Assembly: GCF_000328665.1 (NCBI RefSeq)
Contig: NC_019977.1
Location: 1 to 64,000, forward strand
Source of the DNA: Methanomethylovorans hollandica DSM 15978
Lineage (GTDB): Archaea > Halobacteriota > Methanosarcinia > Methanosarcinales > Methanosarcinaceae
Reading direction: 5' to 3'
DNA: 64,000 bases
Positions 8,970 to 18,092 of the stretch are shown piece by piece; position 1 is the stretch's first letter; every line of letters starts with the position of its first letter. Both the position numbers and the translations under genes were made by a program. Below the pieces are notes generated by a model. The model saw nothing but the letters and a program-made list of their open reading frames with translations. It made no database searches and was not told the origin of the DNA.

Positions 8970-9224
8970 TTAGAACTTATAGTGTTTCACAGAGTGGTAC
9001 AGTATAACCACAAAGAACACTATTATTACTCCAAGAGATGAGAAATAGGCTACAGGATCCCATACAAAGCTCATAGCTCCGCTTTCTCCCCAGCCTACAA
9101 GCACAGTTCCCTGCAAGACCACTGGTGTTACCACGCAGGTAAAAGCAACTATGAAGACAAAGAGGATGTCAAAGATCCTCATGAAAATTCCTGTTTCTCC
9201 TTCCTGTTTAACTGCTGCTGCCAT
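8970..9224 (-). CDS. Small two-helix membrane protein in mtmP operon
   Basis: This 84-residue protein has two hydrophobic segments (about 15-37 and 56-77) and a basic C-terminus. I do not recognise a family. AGGAGG precedes the ATG at good spacing and the gene begins 11 bp after its neighbour, so it is clearly translated and part of the mtmCB-mtmP operon. A role as accessory subunit or stabiliser of the monomethylamine permease is plausible by position only. Confidence 0.7.
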   Translation of the reverse strand: MAAAVKQEGETGIFMRIFDILFVFIVAFTCVVTPVVLQGTVLVGWGESGAMSFVWDPVAYFSSLGVIIVFFVVILYHSVKHYKF

Positions 9225-9235
9225 CTTATACCTCC

Positions 9236-9511
9236 TTAATCATAGTATTCAAATTCGAACATGTGTTTCTTGATGGATTTATATACACCCACACATCCCA
9301 ATGTTTCTATTCCCAGCAACAGGATTATGAACAGTACATACAGTCCTATGAGGAGAGGTGGTATAGGTACACTGGCTCCTATTATTGACACTATGTTGTA
9401 TATCATGTACAGTTCGGAGAAGTACAGCAGTGCTAGCAGCAACACAATGACTCCGGCATCCTGATGCAATTTGCTATGGTATCTGTTATTGTCTATATTT
9501 GCCAACTTCAT
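9236..9511 (-). CDS. Small two-helix membrane protein in mtmP operon
   Basis: This 91-residue protein has two long hydrophobic segments (about 20-42 and 48-72) and an acidic C-terminal tail (KKHMFEFEYYD). No family is recognised. It starts 9 bp after mtmP. The ribosome site AAGGAGGG abuts the ATG at 9511 with no spacer, while an in-frame TTG two codons later is correctly spaced, so the real start may be TTG at 9505. It is probably co-transcribed with mtmP and the following 84-residue protein. Confidence 0.65.
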   Translation of the reverse strand: MKLANIDNNRYHSKLHQDAGVIVLLLALLYFSELYMIYNIVSIIGASVPIPPLLIGLYVLFIILLLGIETLGCVGVYKSIKKHMFEFEYYD

Positions 9512-9520
9512 CCCTCCTTA

Positions 9521-10903
9521 TTAGCTCCTGTGCATTACCGGATTTGGCCATCCCATATCGCGTTCCCAGTCATGCTCACTTTCCATGCTCTTGTACCTCC
9601 AGTTGAAGTAGAAGTACGCTACTATGTAGAACACCAGCCCAAAGATCAGATTGTAACGGTATCCCCAATTGAGTGTCGAGAGAATTATTATTGCAAGGAA
9701 TATAGTAAAGTAAGCTATCCATGGCTGCAAGGGTCCTATGAACGGACGCACCTTGCTCGAATGCTGTGGGAACATTTTTCTGAACCTTATAAGAGCAAAT
9801 GGGATCATGACATAGGCAACCATTCCTGATGTGATCGAGAAGGTTATAACCTGGTCAAGGAAACCACTAAATGCAAAAGCAATAGCTATAGGCATTGTAA
9901 AGATCACAGCTCTGTAAGGTGTGTAATATCTTGGGTGCACGGCTGCGAACCAGGGTGTCAGGAAATTATCCCTGGACAATGCAAACCATGACCTTGAAGA
10001 GTCACACACACATCCGTTTGCACTGGCAATACAGGTAAACAATGTACCTATGGCCAGGAACACTACCAGGAAATACATACCACTTGAAGTTGCTGCCTCA
10101 TAAAGGGGATATACAGATACTCCGAGTACTGATGCGGGTATAAGGCCAGAACATAGAAACAGCGTCATACCTGCTCCAATAAGCAGAGTGATCATACCAG
10201 CCTGTTGTCCCAGTGGAACTGCCCTTGAGGGATGCTTGCATTCTTCTGCGCACATTGCCGCACCTTCTATTCCCAGATAGAACCAGGGACCGAACTGCAA
10301 TGCAGCAAATATTCCCACAATCCCGTTAGGCATTGCGCCTGAGATCAATTCTGCAGGGTTCCATGGTATATTTCCTATTCCCAGGAGATTGAAGAAGAAG
10401 AACATGATTATAGCTATGAAAGCGGTCATGGTTAGCGCAAAGTTAAGAGTAAGTGCAGCCACGACTCCGCGGTAGTTGATAAATGTAAGGATCGATATCA
10501 CAAGCAATGTAACTGGTAATACTTGTATCTCCGGAAAGATCGATTGGGCTATTGATGCCACGACAATTGAATCTGCAGCTTCCAAGGCAATATATTCCAT
10601 GTACACGGCAAGACCAACTATGGCAGCTGCTCCTGGTCCTATGAACAATCTTGCCCAGTCATAGGGACCTCCCGCAAGTTTTGTAGCGGCTCCAAGTTCA
10701 CTAGCACACAGTGCTACCATAACATACATCGTACCTGCTACAAGCAGTGCAAACAGGGAACCAAGTATACCACCCTTTGCAACTGTGAAGTTCCACCCCA
10801 TATATTCTCCGACAAGCACTATGCCGACACCAAGAGCCCATACGTGATAAGGTCTCAATGTTTTTACAAGGGTGGGGGATTCTGAACTCGTTTCTTCGGT
10901 CAT
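9521..10903 (-). CDS. mtmP: Monomethylamine permease MtmP (APC superfamily)
   Basis: The protein is 460 residues with about 12 membrane segments and the amino acid-polyamine-organocation (APC) fold. The glycine-rich first helix (VWALGVGIVLVGEYMGWNF) and the GPWFYLGIEGAAMCAEE stretch are typical. In Methanosarcina an APC permease follows mtmC-mtmB and is named MtmP, and the order here is the same, so import of monomethylamine is the likely role. AGGAGG precedes the ATG. Only the first mtmCB copy has this permease gene. Three tiny membrane-protein genes surround it. Confidence 0.82.
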   Translation of the reverse strand: MTEETSSESPTLVKTLRPYHVWALGVGIVLVGEYMGWNFTVAKGGILGSLFALLVAGTMYVMVALCASELGAATKLAGGPYDWARLFIGPGAAAIVGLAVYMEYIALEAADSIVVASIAQSIFPEIQVLPVTLLVISILTFINYRGVVAALTLNFALTMTAFIAIIMFFFFNLLGIGNIPWNPAELISGAMPNGIVGIFAALQFGPWFYLGIEGAAMCAEECKHPSRAVPLGQQAGMITLLIGAGMTLFLCSGLIPASVLGVSVYPLYEAATSSGMYFLVVFLAIGTLFTCIASANGCVCDSSRSWFALSRDNFLTPWFAAVHPRYYTPYRAVIFTMPIAIAFAFSGFLDQVITFSITSGMVAYVMIPFALIRFRKMFPQHSSKVRPFIGPLQPWIAYFTIFLAIIILSTLNWGYRYNLIFGLVFYIVAYFYFNWRYKSMESEHDWERDMGWPNPVMHRS

Positions 10904-10918
10904 TGAGTTTTCCTCCTT

Positions 10919-11020
10919 TTATGATTTTTTAGACACTTTTACAGCATCCAGCAACACCCAACCTATCAACAAGAAATCGATGAGATAAATTGCACCATTT
11001 ATCATGGTCCATGTGTCCAT
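10919..11020 (-). CDS. 33-residue single-pass membrane peptide between mtmB and mtmP
   Basis: A short reading frame, ATG at 11020 and TAA at 10919, encodes one hydrophobic helix (AIYLIDFLLIGWVLLDAV) with a basic end (KVSKKS). GGAGG lies eight bases before the ATG. It ends 15 bp before the mtmP start. The ribosome site, the transmembrane pattern and the place in the operon support a real gene. Function is unknown; an accessory peptide for MtmP is possible. Confidence 0.6.
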   Translation of the reverse strand: MDTWTMINGAIYLIDFLLIGWVLLDAVKVSKKS

Positions 11021-11089
11021 TTTAATATGCCTCCGCTGTTTTATATAATTAATAGATATTTCTACTTGGGCTAACCTCCATAAAAAAAA

Positions 11090-11113
11090 AGCCAGCGATT
11101 AATTCGCCGGCTT
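11090..11113 (-). terminator. Terminator-like hairpin after mtmB copy 1
   Basis: On the minus strand GCCGGCGA and TCGCTGGC pair around a short AT loop, followed by nine T residues. Because mtmP lies downstream, this would act as a partial terminator that lowers expression of the permease relative to mtmCB. Confidence 0.65.
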
Positions 11114-11125
11114 GGTTTTGGAGGC

Positions 11126-12502
11126 TTAGAACACCAGCCCCAGTCCTTCGAGCTTCTTTCTTGCTCCTTCGTAGACTTTCATGTATTCATCCGTTGGTTC
11201 GATTGTCTTGACGTTGTAGCATTCCTGGAACGTCTTGCCAGCAGGTGCTTTAGCATAGTCGTTCTCGTACATCTTGACGAGGTTGTCCAAGATCTTGTTG
11301 ACCTCTGGGATCTCCATTCCGGCAGTAGCCCTTGCAGTTTCTCCCATCATCCTGGCTTCCATACCTGTGGTCTTGTCAAGTGCAACACCCTTTGCGGCTG
11401 CGACACCAGAGAGGATCTCACGTCCGGAAGCAGTGTCTGTGACGGACTGTGCTGCAGCTTCCAGCAGGCACATCTCGGTACATGGACCTGCACATGGGTA
11501 GTACTGGTTGCCTGAGAGAATGTTAGTGAACTCACTGATGGTTGCACATGTCCAGCCTGCGATCATGAGGGTTTCTCTGGTGTTGGTGGAACCCCATCTG
11601 ATGTGGACAGGACCGTCAAGGTGCCAGCTTGCATTGCTCATCACCATTGCGTTGATGTGGGTTGCAATGTCCACAATTGCTGTCTCTTCTACGCCGCCGG
11701 TGTAACCACCGAATATGGGCATCTGTTCGTCCATAATGATGTTGCTGTTAGCCTGATAGTGTGCTATTACAGCAATTGCGTCCAGGTCGATCTTGAGCTC
11801 ATTGAGCTGTGAGACCTCGTGACTGTCACTGCTTTTCATGCCACCGGCACAGTCTGCAGCTATATTTCCCTGAGCGGACAGGGAAGTCTCTGGTCCCTAT
11901 ATGCCCATACCTGGGCGGCCTGCCATAGCACATGCCTGCTTGATAAGCCTGGTTTCTGTCTTGGCTGCAAGTATTTCGTATGGGCTGCCTGGTACAGGTG
12001 ACTTGCCGCGGATGGACATCATCACACCATCTACAATGGTGTCGACTTCCTTCTCAAGGGCATAGCTCATGTGTATTGGCATGAACATATCTTCGGATAT
12101 TGGGGAACCAGTTGGGCCACCCTGAATAATAGGTTTCTTCTTGTCGCCGACATTTCTCTTGCTGACACGCACAGCGTCCCTGCCAGTTCCCAGCCTGAAG
12201 TCCTCGCCTGAATTCTTAATGGCATCCCAGATCTCGTCTTCAGTATACTTGACGACCCTGTGGGTGTCGGTACAGAAGATACCACATTCAAGAAGTAACT
12301 CGAAACCTGCCTTGAACAGTTTCTCCATCATGTCCTTGTCAGTGGGGACGAACTCGCCCTTGAAATCCAGACCATACTTCTGCTTAAGTTCCATTGTCTT
12401 GGATGGGAGGACCATAAGATCCCAGTCGTCCTGAGTTATCTTCTCGCCGCTCTTTGCGCGGTCATAGAAATCATAAACATCAAATGATTTTCTGTATGTC
12501 AT
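11126..12502 (-). CDS. mtmB: Monomethylamine methyltransferase MtmB, copy 1 (pyrrolysine at residue 202)
   Basis: MtmB transfers the methyl group of monomethylamine to the corrinoid of MtmC. The reading frame is interrupted by one TAG at 11897-11899, codon 202, exactly where MtmB carries pyrrolysine; translation through it gives 458 residues, the normal length. Residues known to lie near pyrrolysine in the MtmB structure are present: Glu259, Gln333 and Tyr335. The flanking sequence GRPGMGI-Pyl-GPETSLSAQGN is typical. GGAGG precedes the ATG, 12 bp after mtmC. It differs from copy 2 by one visible residue (Thr268 here, Ala268 there). It is not a pseudogene, because pylTSBCD is present. Confidence 0.95.
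11866..11885 (-). promoter_or_regulatory. PYLIS-like hairpin after the mtmB copy 1 amber codon
   Basis: TTCCCT and AGGGAA form a 6-bp stem with an 8-nt loop, starting 11 bases after the TAG on the minus strand. It occupies the place of the proposed pyrrolysine insertion element of mtmB. That element is not strictly required in Methanosarcina, so its role is uncertain. Confidence 0.45.
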
Positions 12503-12514
12503 CTACAAACCTCC

Positions 12515-13165
12515 TTATTTCATGATATCAATGGCTACACGGGCTGCTTCAGCTGCGTTCTCTGCTGTTGCATCAGCACCGATTTCTTTTATCCATTCCT
12601 TGGTAACAGGTGCGCCACCGAACATGCACTTTACACTGTCCCTGAGGCCTGCTTCCTTGAGCAGTATGACCACGTCTTTCTGGCCAAGCATGGAGGTTGT
12701 CATGAGTGCAGAACCTACGAGGACGACTTTATGTCCCTTGAGTTTGGCTACTTCTTCAACGACAGTCTCGTTAGGTACATCCACACCCAAATCAACGATG
12801 GTAAATCCGCTGGCACCCAGCATTGTGGACACTAACCTGTGACCTATGTCGTGAATGTCTCCTTCCTGCACAAAAGTAATTGCGGTACCTGTGCCTTCTC
12901 CCGGCTTCTCCTTTGCAAGTTCAGGGGCCAGGATTTCCATTGCGCCGTTCATGGCCTTAGCTGACATCATGATCTGAGGTAAGTAGATCTCAGCTTTCTC
13001 AAATTTTTCACCAACAATATTCATACCCAATGCAAGGCCATCGTTGATAGCATCAAATGCAGGAACACCGGCTTCAAGGGCTTCCTTTGCTGCTGCAACG
13101 CAACCATTGATGTCCTGTTTGACTATGGTGTCTCTAAGTTTGTCAAGAATTTCTTGTTTACCCAT
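12515..13165 (-). CDS. mtmC: Monomethylamine corrinoid protein MtmC, copy 1
   Basis: MtmC carries the corrinoid that accepts a methyl group from MtmB and gives it to MtbA. The 216-residue protein has an N-terminal helical cap (about 1-85) and a Rossmann-type B12 domain with the cobalt-ligand motif D-x-H-x-x-G at EGDIHDIG (His105), then SALMTT and GGAP. AGGAGG precedes the ATG. It is the first gene of the operon with mtmB and has the same protein sequence as the copy at 37857-38507. Confidence 0.94.
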   Translation of the reverse strand: MGKQEILDKLRDTIVKQDINGCVAAAKEALEAGVPAFDAINDGLALGMNIVGEKFEKAEIYLPQIMMSAKAMNGAMEILAPELAKEKPGEGTGTAITFVQEGDIHDIGHRLVSTMLGASGFTIVDLGVDVPNETVVEEVAKLKGHKVVLVGSALMTTSMLGQKDVVILLKEAGLRDSVKCMFGGAPVTKEWIKEIGADATAENAAEAARVAIDIMK

Positions 13166-13206
13166 TTAAGTTCCTCCTATTGTAAATCAACTGTACTTTC
13201 AGCAAT

Positions 13207-13230
13207 GCCATTACACGCTATGCTAATGGC
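13207..13230 (-). promoter_or_regulatory. Leader hairpin upstream of mtmC copy 1
   Basis: GCCATTA and TAATGGC form a perfect 7-bp stem around a 10-nt loop, about 40 nt before the mtmC start codon. The same structure lies before copy 2 (37792-37815). It sits at the outer limit of the duplicated segment and may affect mRNA stability or translation. Confidence 0.45.
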
Positions 13231-13296
13231 TTACCTTCAGAACAGTTTATGATCAGGAAGTCATTCTGAAAACTTCCTACCCCATGATGGTATACG

Positions 13297-13314
13297 CTAA
13301 TATATAGTATAATT
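13297..13314 (-). promoter_or_regulatory. Possible TATA box for mtmC copy 1
   Basis: AATTATACTATATATTAG on the minus strand resembles an archaeal TATA element and would give a leader of about 110 nt. It lies outside the duplicated arm, so copy 1 and copy 2 have different promoters. The rest of 13240-13597 holds only the divergent promoter region and no convincing gene. Confidence 0.45.
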
Positions 13315-13597
13315 TGTAGCTGCTTTTCCATAGAAGTACTAATATTGCACTTCTTTTTGATTTTAAGTAAAGTATATGACTTTGTGTAGGAACAGGATAT
13401 TACAGATGTCATATGAAAGGCAGAAGATATGTGATATTACATGAGGTATATGATCTTGCAATATATATGCGAATTAACTGTCAATATCTAAATTTTCATG
13501 AGCATCTGGCGCTGGACAATCTTCACTCTGCACAAAGTATTAATAGAGCATTAGAAAGATACGTTATCAATGGCAATAAAGTGAGTTTTAGAGTATT

Positions 13598-14407
13598 ATG
13601 CGATATTCACTGATGAACATTATCTGGTATTCAGAAAAGAGAAAGAATATTCTTCTCCTGTTAAAAGAAGGACCAAGGGATATAGATAGAATAAAAATTT
13701 CCCTTAATGAGACCTCACGGTCTATAATGCCTCAGATCAAAAAACTCTTGCAAAAGAAACTCATAGTTCAGGATGGAGAAAAGTACTATCTATCTGAAAT
13801 AGGAGAACTGATAGTAGAGAATATTGAGCCGCTATTGAATACAATGAGAGTGATAGAAGAGAACAAAGAATTCTGGGCGACAAGGGATCTTAGCGCTCTT
13901 CCTCAAAATCTTTTTAATAGATTAGGTGAACTGGGACATTACTTGCTAATAGAACCTGATCTAGATCGTATGTTCGAGCTCCCTAAAGAATTCAAAGATA
14001 ACGTACTTAAGTCCAAAAAAATGTCCACTTTTATATCTTATGTACATCCACATATCCCTTCCTTTTACTTAGAATTAGCAGACAAAGGTGTTTCTCTTTC
14101 ATTGTTCATGACTAACGCAGCATTCCAGAAAATGAATTCTGAATATATTACAGAGATGGAAGCTATTTCATCTTACAATGATGTTGAAATCTTTCTGTGC
14201 GATGAGAACATACCTTTGCCAACAGTGGCTGTAACTGGATGGTTCACATATCTTTGCTTTTTAAACAGTGAGGGAAGATACGACCACAGGGACATAATTA
14301 GTTTTGATGAAAGTGCATTGCTTTGGAGTACTGAACTTATTGATTATTGCAGAAGCAAATCTGAAAGAGTCTGTCTTCCTAAGGAAAAGAGCAACTTAGA
14401 TCATTGA
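13598..14407 (+). CDS. FilR1/Msr-type winged-helix transcriptional regulator
   Basis: The 269-residue protein begins with an ArsR-like winged helix (about 10-75, KRKNILLLLKEGPRDIDRIK) and continues with the C-terminal effector domain known as DUF1724 or FilR1 middle domain (about 120-255, ending GRYDHRDIISFDESALLWS). Members called Msr control methyltransferase genes in Methanosarcina. It stands divergent from mtmC copy 1 and 12 bp before a paralog, so control of methylamine genes is a reasonable guess. The start could also be the ATG at 13613; neither has a strong ribosome site. Confidence 0.85.
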   Translation: MRYSLMNIIWYSEKRKNILLLLKEGPRDIDRIKISLNETSRSIMPQIKKLLQKKLIVQDGEKYYLSEIGELIVENIEPLLNTMRVIEENKEFWATRDLSALPQNLFNRLGELGHYLLIEPDLDRMFELPKEFKDNVLKSKKMSTFISYVHPHIPSFYLELADKGVSLSLFMTNAAFQKMNSEYITEMEAISSYNDVEIFLCDENIPLPTVAVTGWFTYLCFLNSEGRYDHRDIISFDESALLWSTELIDYCRSKSERVCLPKEKSNLDH

Positions 14408-14419
14408 GGGGGTGGATAA

Positions 14420-15196
14420 ATGGAAACATTATCAGAAACAATTTGGTTTTCAGAAAAACGTAAAGAGCTCATGTTCTTACTATTGGAAGGCCCAAAAACT
14501 TCTGAAGAAATAGAACATAAAATGGGAGTAGCCTGGAGATCGATGATGCTCCCAGTAAAAGAACTTAAGGAAATGGACCTGCTTGTAACTGAAAATAGCA
14601 GATATATGCTATCTAGCATCGGTAGGATCGTAACAGAGAATGCAAAGCCTGTTTCAGATATCATAGATGTACTGGACAAGAACACTGATTATTGGGCAAA
14701 CAGAAATCTAAAGTTGATTCCCAGGAGACTCTGCAGAAGGCTTGGAGAACTGGGAAATTTTTCTCTCATAGAGCCTGAACTAAAAGATATGTTCGAATTG
14801 CCTGAAAAATATATGACTTCAATTTCCAGATCTACCCACATAATGTCAGTATTATCCTTTTTCCATCCCTCTTACCTTTCAATTTTTAGTGAGATGGCCT
14901 CAAAAGGTGTTGAGATTTCACTTCTGCTAACAGAATCTGTGTGGCAGAGAATAAAAGAGGATTTCCAGGAACATAAGGACCAATTGGAAAATATCGGTAA
15001 TGCACATGTATTCGTTTATCAGCATGAATCTGCACCTCCAACTATAGTTGCCACTGATGTTTTCCTGCTTTTAAGCATCTTTAATAAAGAAGGCAGGTAT
15101 GACCACAGAGATATTCTGAGTTTCGATGCAAGTGCACTGCAATGGGGCAAAGAGTTGTTCCTTCATTATGTTGAAAGTTCCATTAAAGTGATTTGA
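14420..15196 (+). CDS. FilR1/Msr-type winged-helix transcriptional regulator, paralog
   Basis: This 258-residue protein shares the layout of the preceding gene: winged helix at about 8-70 (FSEKRKELMFLLLEGPKTSEEI) and FilR1-type effector domain ending GRYDHRDILSFDASALQWG. The two are tandem paralogs of moderate similarity. A GGGGGTGG stretch precedes the ATG. The histidine kinase gene begins 17 bp downstream, so regulators, kinase and response regulator are likely co-transcribed. The ligand is unknown. Confidence 0.86.
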   Translation: METLSETIWFSEKRKELMFLLLEGPKTSEEIEHKMGVAWRSMMLPVKELKEMDLLVTENSRYMLSSIGRIVTENAKPVSDIIDVLDKNTDYWANRNLKLIPRRLCRRLGELGNFSLIEPELKDMFELPEKYMTSISRSTHIMSVLSFFHPSYLSIFSEMASKGVEISLLLTESVWQRIKEDFQEHKDQLENIGNAHVFVYQHESAPPTIVATDVFLLLSIFNKEGRYDHRDILSFDASALQWGKELFLHYVESSIKVI

Positions 15197-15213
15197 AACA
15201 CTGAAGAGGCACA

Positions 15214-18084
15214 ATGATGGGATTTAACGATCTATCCATAAAATTTAAATTAACTCTTTATATAGTAGTAGGGGTTTTTCTGGTGCTGGCAGTGTCCACA
15301 GGAGTTATTATTACCACAGTGACTACTCAGCAGGAGAAATTGGCCTATCAGCAATCCATTGAGCTGGCCAGGGACTACGCCAACCAGTTCGATGGCGATA
15401 TGAGGCAGTCAAAAGCTATTGCTCAGACACTTGCAAATTCAATGGAAGTTTATTCGTCTTCAGACAGGGATGAGGTAAATGATATGCTCAGGAACTTGCT
15501 GCTGAAAAACCCCTCAATTACAGGTGTCTATGTCGGATACGAACCCAATGCTTTCGACGGTAAAGATGATGAATACTCTGGCACTAATGGTCATGATGAA
15601 ACCGGGCGTTTTATTCCTTATTGGAACAAGATCAGTGGTAGTGTGGCTCTGGTGCCTCTTGAGTATTACGATGAATATGATTACTATCAAAAGACAAAAA
15701 AAACAACCATGGATGTTGTTACAGAACCATACTACTACCAAGGCATATTCATGGTAAGCTTTGATTCACCAATTATCAAGGATGGCAGTTTCGTGGGGAT
15801 AGGGGGAGTGGATGTTTCCCTGAAGTACATAGATGATGTCATGGACAATGTAAAGGCATTCGATACGGGTTATGCTTTTGTGACCGGGAACACCGGTATC
15901 CTGGTCTCTCATCCTGTGCACAAGGACTGGATAGCTTCAAAAACTCTATACGACTTTGGCATACCAGAAATATCTGAAGCTGCAGACAATATAAAAGAAG
16001 GAAAAGGTGGTAACTTCGAAACAGTAGATCCAGCTACAGGTAAAGATGCAATAATGTTCTATGAGCCGGTGAAGACCGGAAACTATTCTTTTATTCTCGT
16101 AGTTCCTAAAGATGAGATGCTTGCAGGTGTGGCTTCCCTTAGGAACAAACTCATCATAATCTCTGCCATCTCTATTGCGTTCATGGGACTTGTGGCTTAT
16201 CTCATAGCAATGTCCATAACCAGACCGATCAATAAGATCGTCACCAGTTTTAAAATGATCTCACAGGATGCTGTAGAAGGTAAACTGGATGCGAGGGCAA
16301 ATACTGACGTAGGAGTAGACTTCAGGGAGATACCTAAAGGCCTCAATGAAATACTTGATGCTGTGACAGCTCCAATTCGGGAGAATATGAGAGTTACTAA
16401 TGCTCTTGCTAAAGGAGAACTTAAAACAAGGATACAACTTGATCTGAAGGGTAAATTTAAGCAGGCAGGCGATACATTGGATAATTTCGCCGAATATCTG
16501 GATAGGATCATAGAAGACTCTAATAGCGTGCTTACTGCTATCCAGAATAATGACTTCTCTAAACCTGTTAAAGTATATGGAGAAGGTGATCTACGCATAC
16601 TCACTAATGGTATCGAACAGACACGCTTGTCTCTGGACGAGGCCACTACAGAGCGCATAAAGGCTGAATATGCACTACGAGAATCCGAAAAGAAGTTCAG
16701 AACACTCTTTGATAGTACGAGTGATGCAATATATCTCCATGACATGGAAGGAAAAATACTTGAGGTCAACCAGTTAGCATGTGAAAGAATGGGTTATACC
16801 CATGACGAATTCCTTCAGATGAAACAGACTGATATAGATGGTACTTTTACAGGTAAATATTTACTTGAACTGATCAAGGAACTTTGTAAGCTAAAAAGTA
16901 ATATTTTTGAGACAGTGCATGTTACAAAAAGTGGTAAGATACTGCCTGTAGAACTCAGCAGCCGCCTCATCAAGTATGATGGTAAAAAAGCTGTATTGAC
17001 CATAGCTCGTGACATCACTGAGCGCAAACGCATAGAAAAGGCTCTTAAGCAATACGCTGAACAACTTGAGATTTCTAACAAACTAAAAGAAGAAATGGAA
17101 AGAGTTGTGAATAGCAGTCCTGTAATCGTATTTAAATGGAGAATGGAAAAAGACTGGCCAGTTGAATTTGTTTCTGAGAACATCACCCAGATAGGTTATA
17201 CTGTCGAAGATTTTATTTCTGGTCAAATCAAGTATGCGGATATTTTACATCCAGAGGATCGCGAAAGATTCCACTATAGGCTTGAGCAACATCAAGGCAC
17301 TCCTTCTGATCAGTTCAATCAAGAATACAGGATCTTCACGAAATCAGGAGATGTCAGGTGGGTAGATGAAAGAACTTTTATCCAGACAGAACCATCTGAA
17401 GAAATTATGCTTCAGGGTATCATTCTTGACGTTACTGAACGTAAAAAGGCTGAGGAAGCACTTTTAAGGACAGAGGAGATCCGTAAGAAAGAGATCCATC
17501 ACAGAGTTAAAAATAATCTCCAGGTAATATCAAGTCTGCTATTCCTTGAATCTGAGAATTTCAAAGATAAAGAGATAGTTGAGGCTTTTCTGGACAGCCG
17601 TAACCGTGTGAGATCGATGGCATTGATCCATGAGGAATTATATCAATCAGGAGATATGTCCACAATTGATTTTGCAGATTATACCCGCAACTTACTGAAT
17701 TTCCTGACAAAATCCTATTTTATGGAATCCAAAAAGATTAAATTAAATTCAAAGATAGAAAATGTTTATCTGGGCATGGACACTGCCATTCCTCTGGGAA
17801 TGATAATAAATGAACTGGTCTCCAATTCGCTCAAGCATGGATTCCCGCATACTATCGAAGGGAATGTTAATGTTACTCTTGAGCTTGATGGTAATGAGTT
17901 CACCCTACAGATAAGTGATGATGGCATAGGATTCCCTGAAAGCATCAATTTCAGACAAACTACTTCTCTGGGCCTGCAGCTTGTGACAACTCTTGTTGAG
18001 CAGATAAACGGAACTATTGAACTTGAAAACAATAGGGGAACATCTTTTAAAATACGTTTTAAAGAGTTTAAGTGTAAGGTTTAG
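15214..18084 (+). CDS. Membrane sensor histidine kinase: Cache-HAMP-PAS-PAS-HisKA_2-HATPase
   Basis: The 956-residue protein has membrane helices at about 12-34 and 310-335 enclosing an extracellular double-Cache domain (YVGYEPNAFDGKDDEY; FDSPIIKDGSFVGIGGVDVS). Next come HAMP and HAMP-like linkers (about 336-480), two PAS domains (about 490-600 and 620-745), a HisKA_2 dimerisation helix with the phospho-acceptor in EIHHRVKNNLQ, and a HATPase domain with N box (INELVSNSLKHGFP) and G box (ISDDGIGFPE). It should sense an extracellular solute and phosphorylate the adjacent response regulator. A methylamine ligand is suggested only by position. It ends in TAG with an in-frame TGA three codons later. 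Confidence 0.9.
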   Translation: MMGFNDLSIKFKLTLYIVVGVFLVLAVSTGVIITTVTTQQEKLAYQQSIELARDYANQFDGDMRQSKAIAQTLANSMEVYSSSDRDEVNDMLRNLLLKNPSITGVYVGYEPNAFDGKDDEYSGTNGHDETGRFIPYWNKISGSVALVPLEYYDEYDYYQKTKKTTMDVVTEPYYYQGIFMVSFDSPIIKDGSFVGIGGVDVSLKYIDDVMDNVKAFDTGYAFVTGNTGILVSHPVHKDWIASKTLYDFGIPEISEAADNIKEGKGGNFETVDPATGKDAIMFYEPVKTGNYSFILVVPKDEMLAGVASLRNKLIIISAISIAFMGLVAYLIAMSITRPINKIVTSFKMISQDAVEGKLDARANTDVGVDFREIPKGLNEILDAVTAPIRENMRVTNALAKGELKTRIQLDLKGKFKQAGDTLDNFAEYLDRIIEDSNSVLTAIQNNDFSKPVKVYGEGDLRILTNGIEQTRLSLDEATTERIKAEYALRESEKKFRTLFDSTSDAIYLHDMEGKILEVNQLACERMGYTHDEFLQMKQTDIDGTFTGKYLLELIKELCKLKSNIFETVHVTKSGKILPVELSSRLIKYDGKKAVLTIARDITERKRIEKALKQYAEQLEISNKLKEEMERVVNSSPVIVFKWRMEKDWPVEFVSENITQIGYTVEDFISGQIKYADILHPEDRERFHYRLEQHQGTPSDQFNQEYRIFTKSGDVRWVDERTFIQTEPSEEIMLQGIILDVTERKKAEEALLRTEEIRKKEIHHRVKNNLQVISSLLFLESENFKDKEIVEAFLDSRNRVRSMALIHEELYQSGDMSTIDFADYTRNLLNFLTKSYFMESKKIKLNSKIENVYLGMDTAIPLGMIINELVSNSLKHGFPHTIEGNVNVTLELDGNEFTLQISDDGIGFPESINFRQTTSLGLQLVTTLVEQINGTIELENNRGTSFKIRFKEFKCKV

Positions 18085-18092
18085 GTGGGAGA

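Larger units (their letters stand above)
11083..13239 (-). repeat. Inverted repeat arm B1 (mtmCB copy 1)
   Basis: This 2157-bp segment is nearly identical to 37783-39939 in inverted orientation. It spans the mtmC leader hairpin, mtmC, mtmB and the terminator. The visible differences are one base in the leader (13184 region) and one substitution giving Thr instead of Ala in mtmB. The flanks, including the promoters, are unrelated. Confidence 0.93.

Noticed and set aside
13413-13613. 66-residue frame upstream of the first FilR1-type regulator
   Set aside because: It has no ribosome site, no recognisable motif, overlaps the regulator start and lies in the divergent promoter region.
16197-16769. 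190-residue antisense frame inside the histidine kinase
   Set aside because: It overlaps the HAMP/PAS region of a well-supported gene and has no motif.
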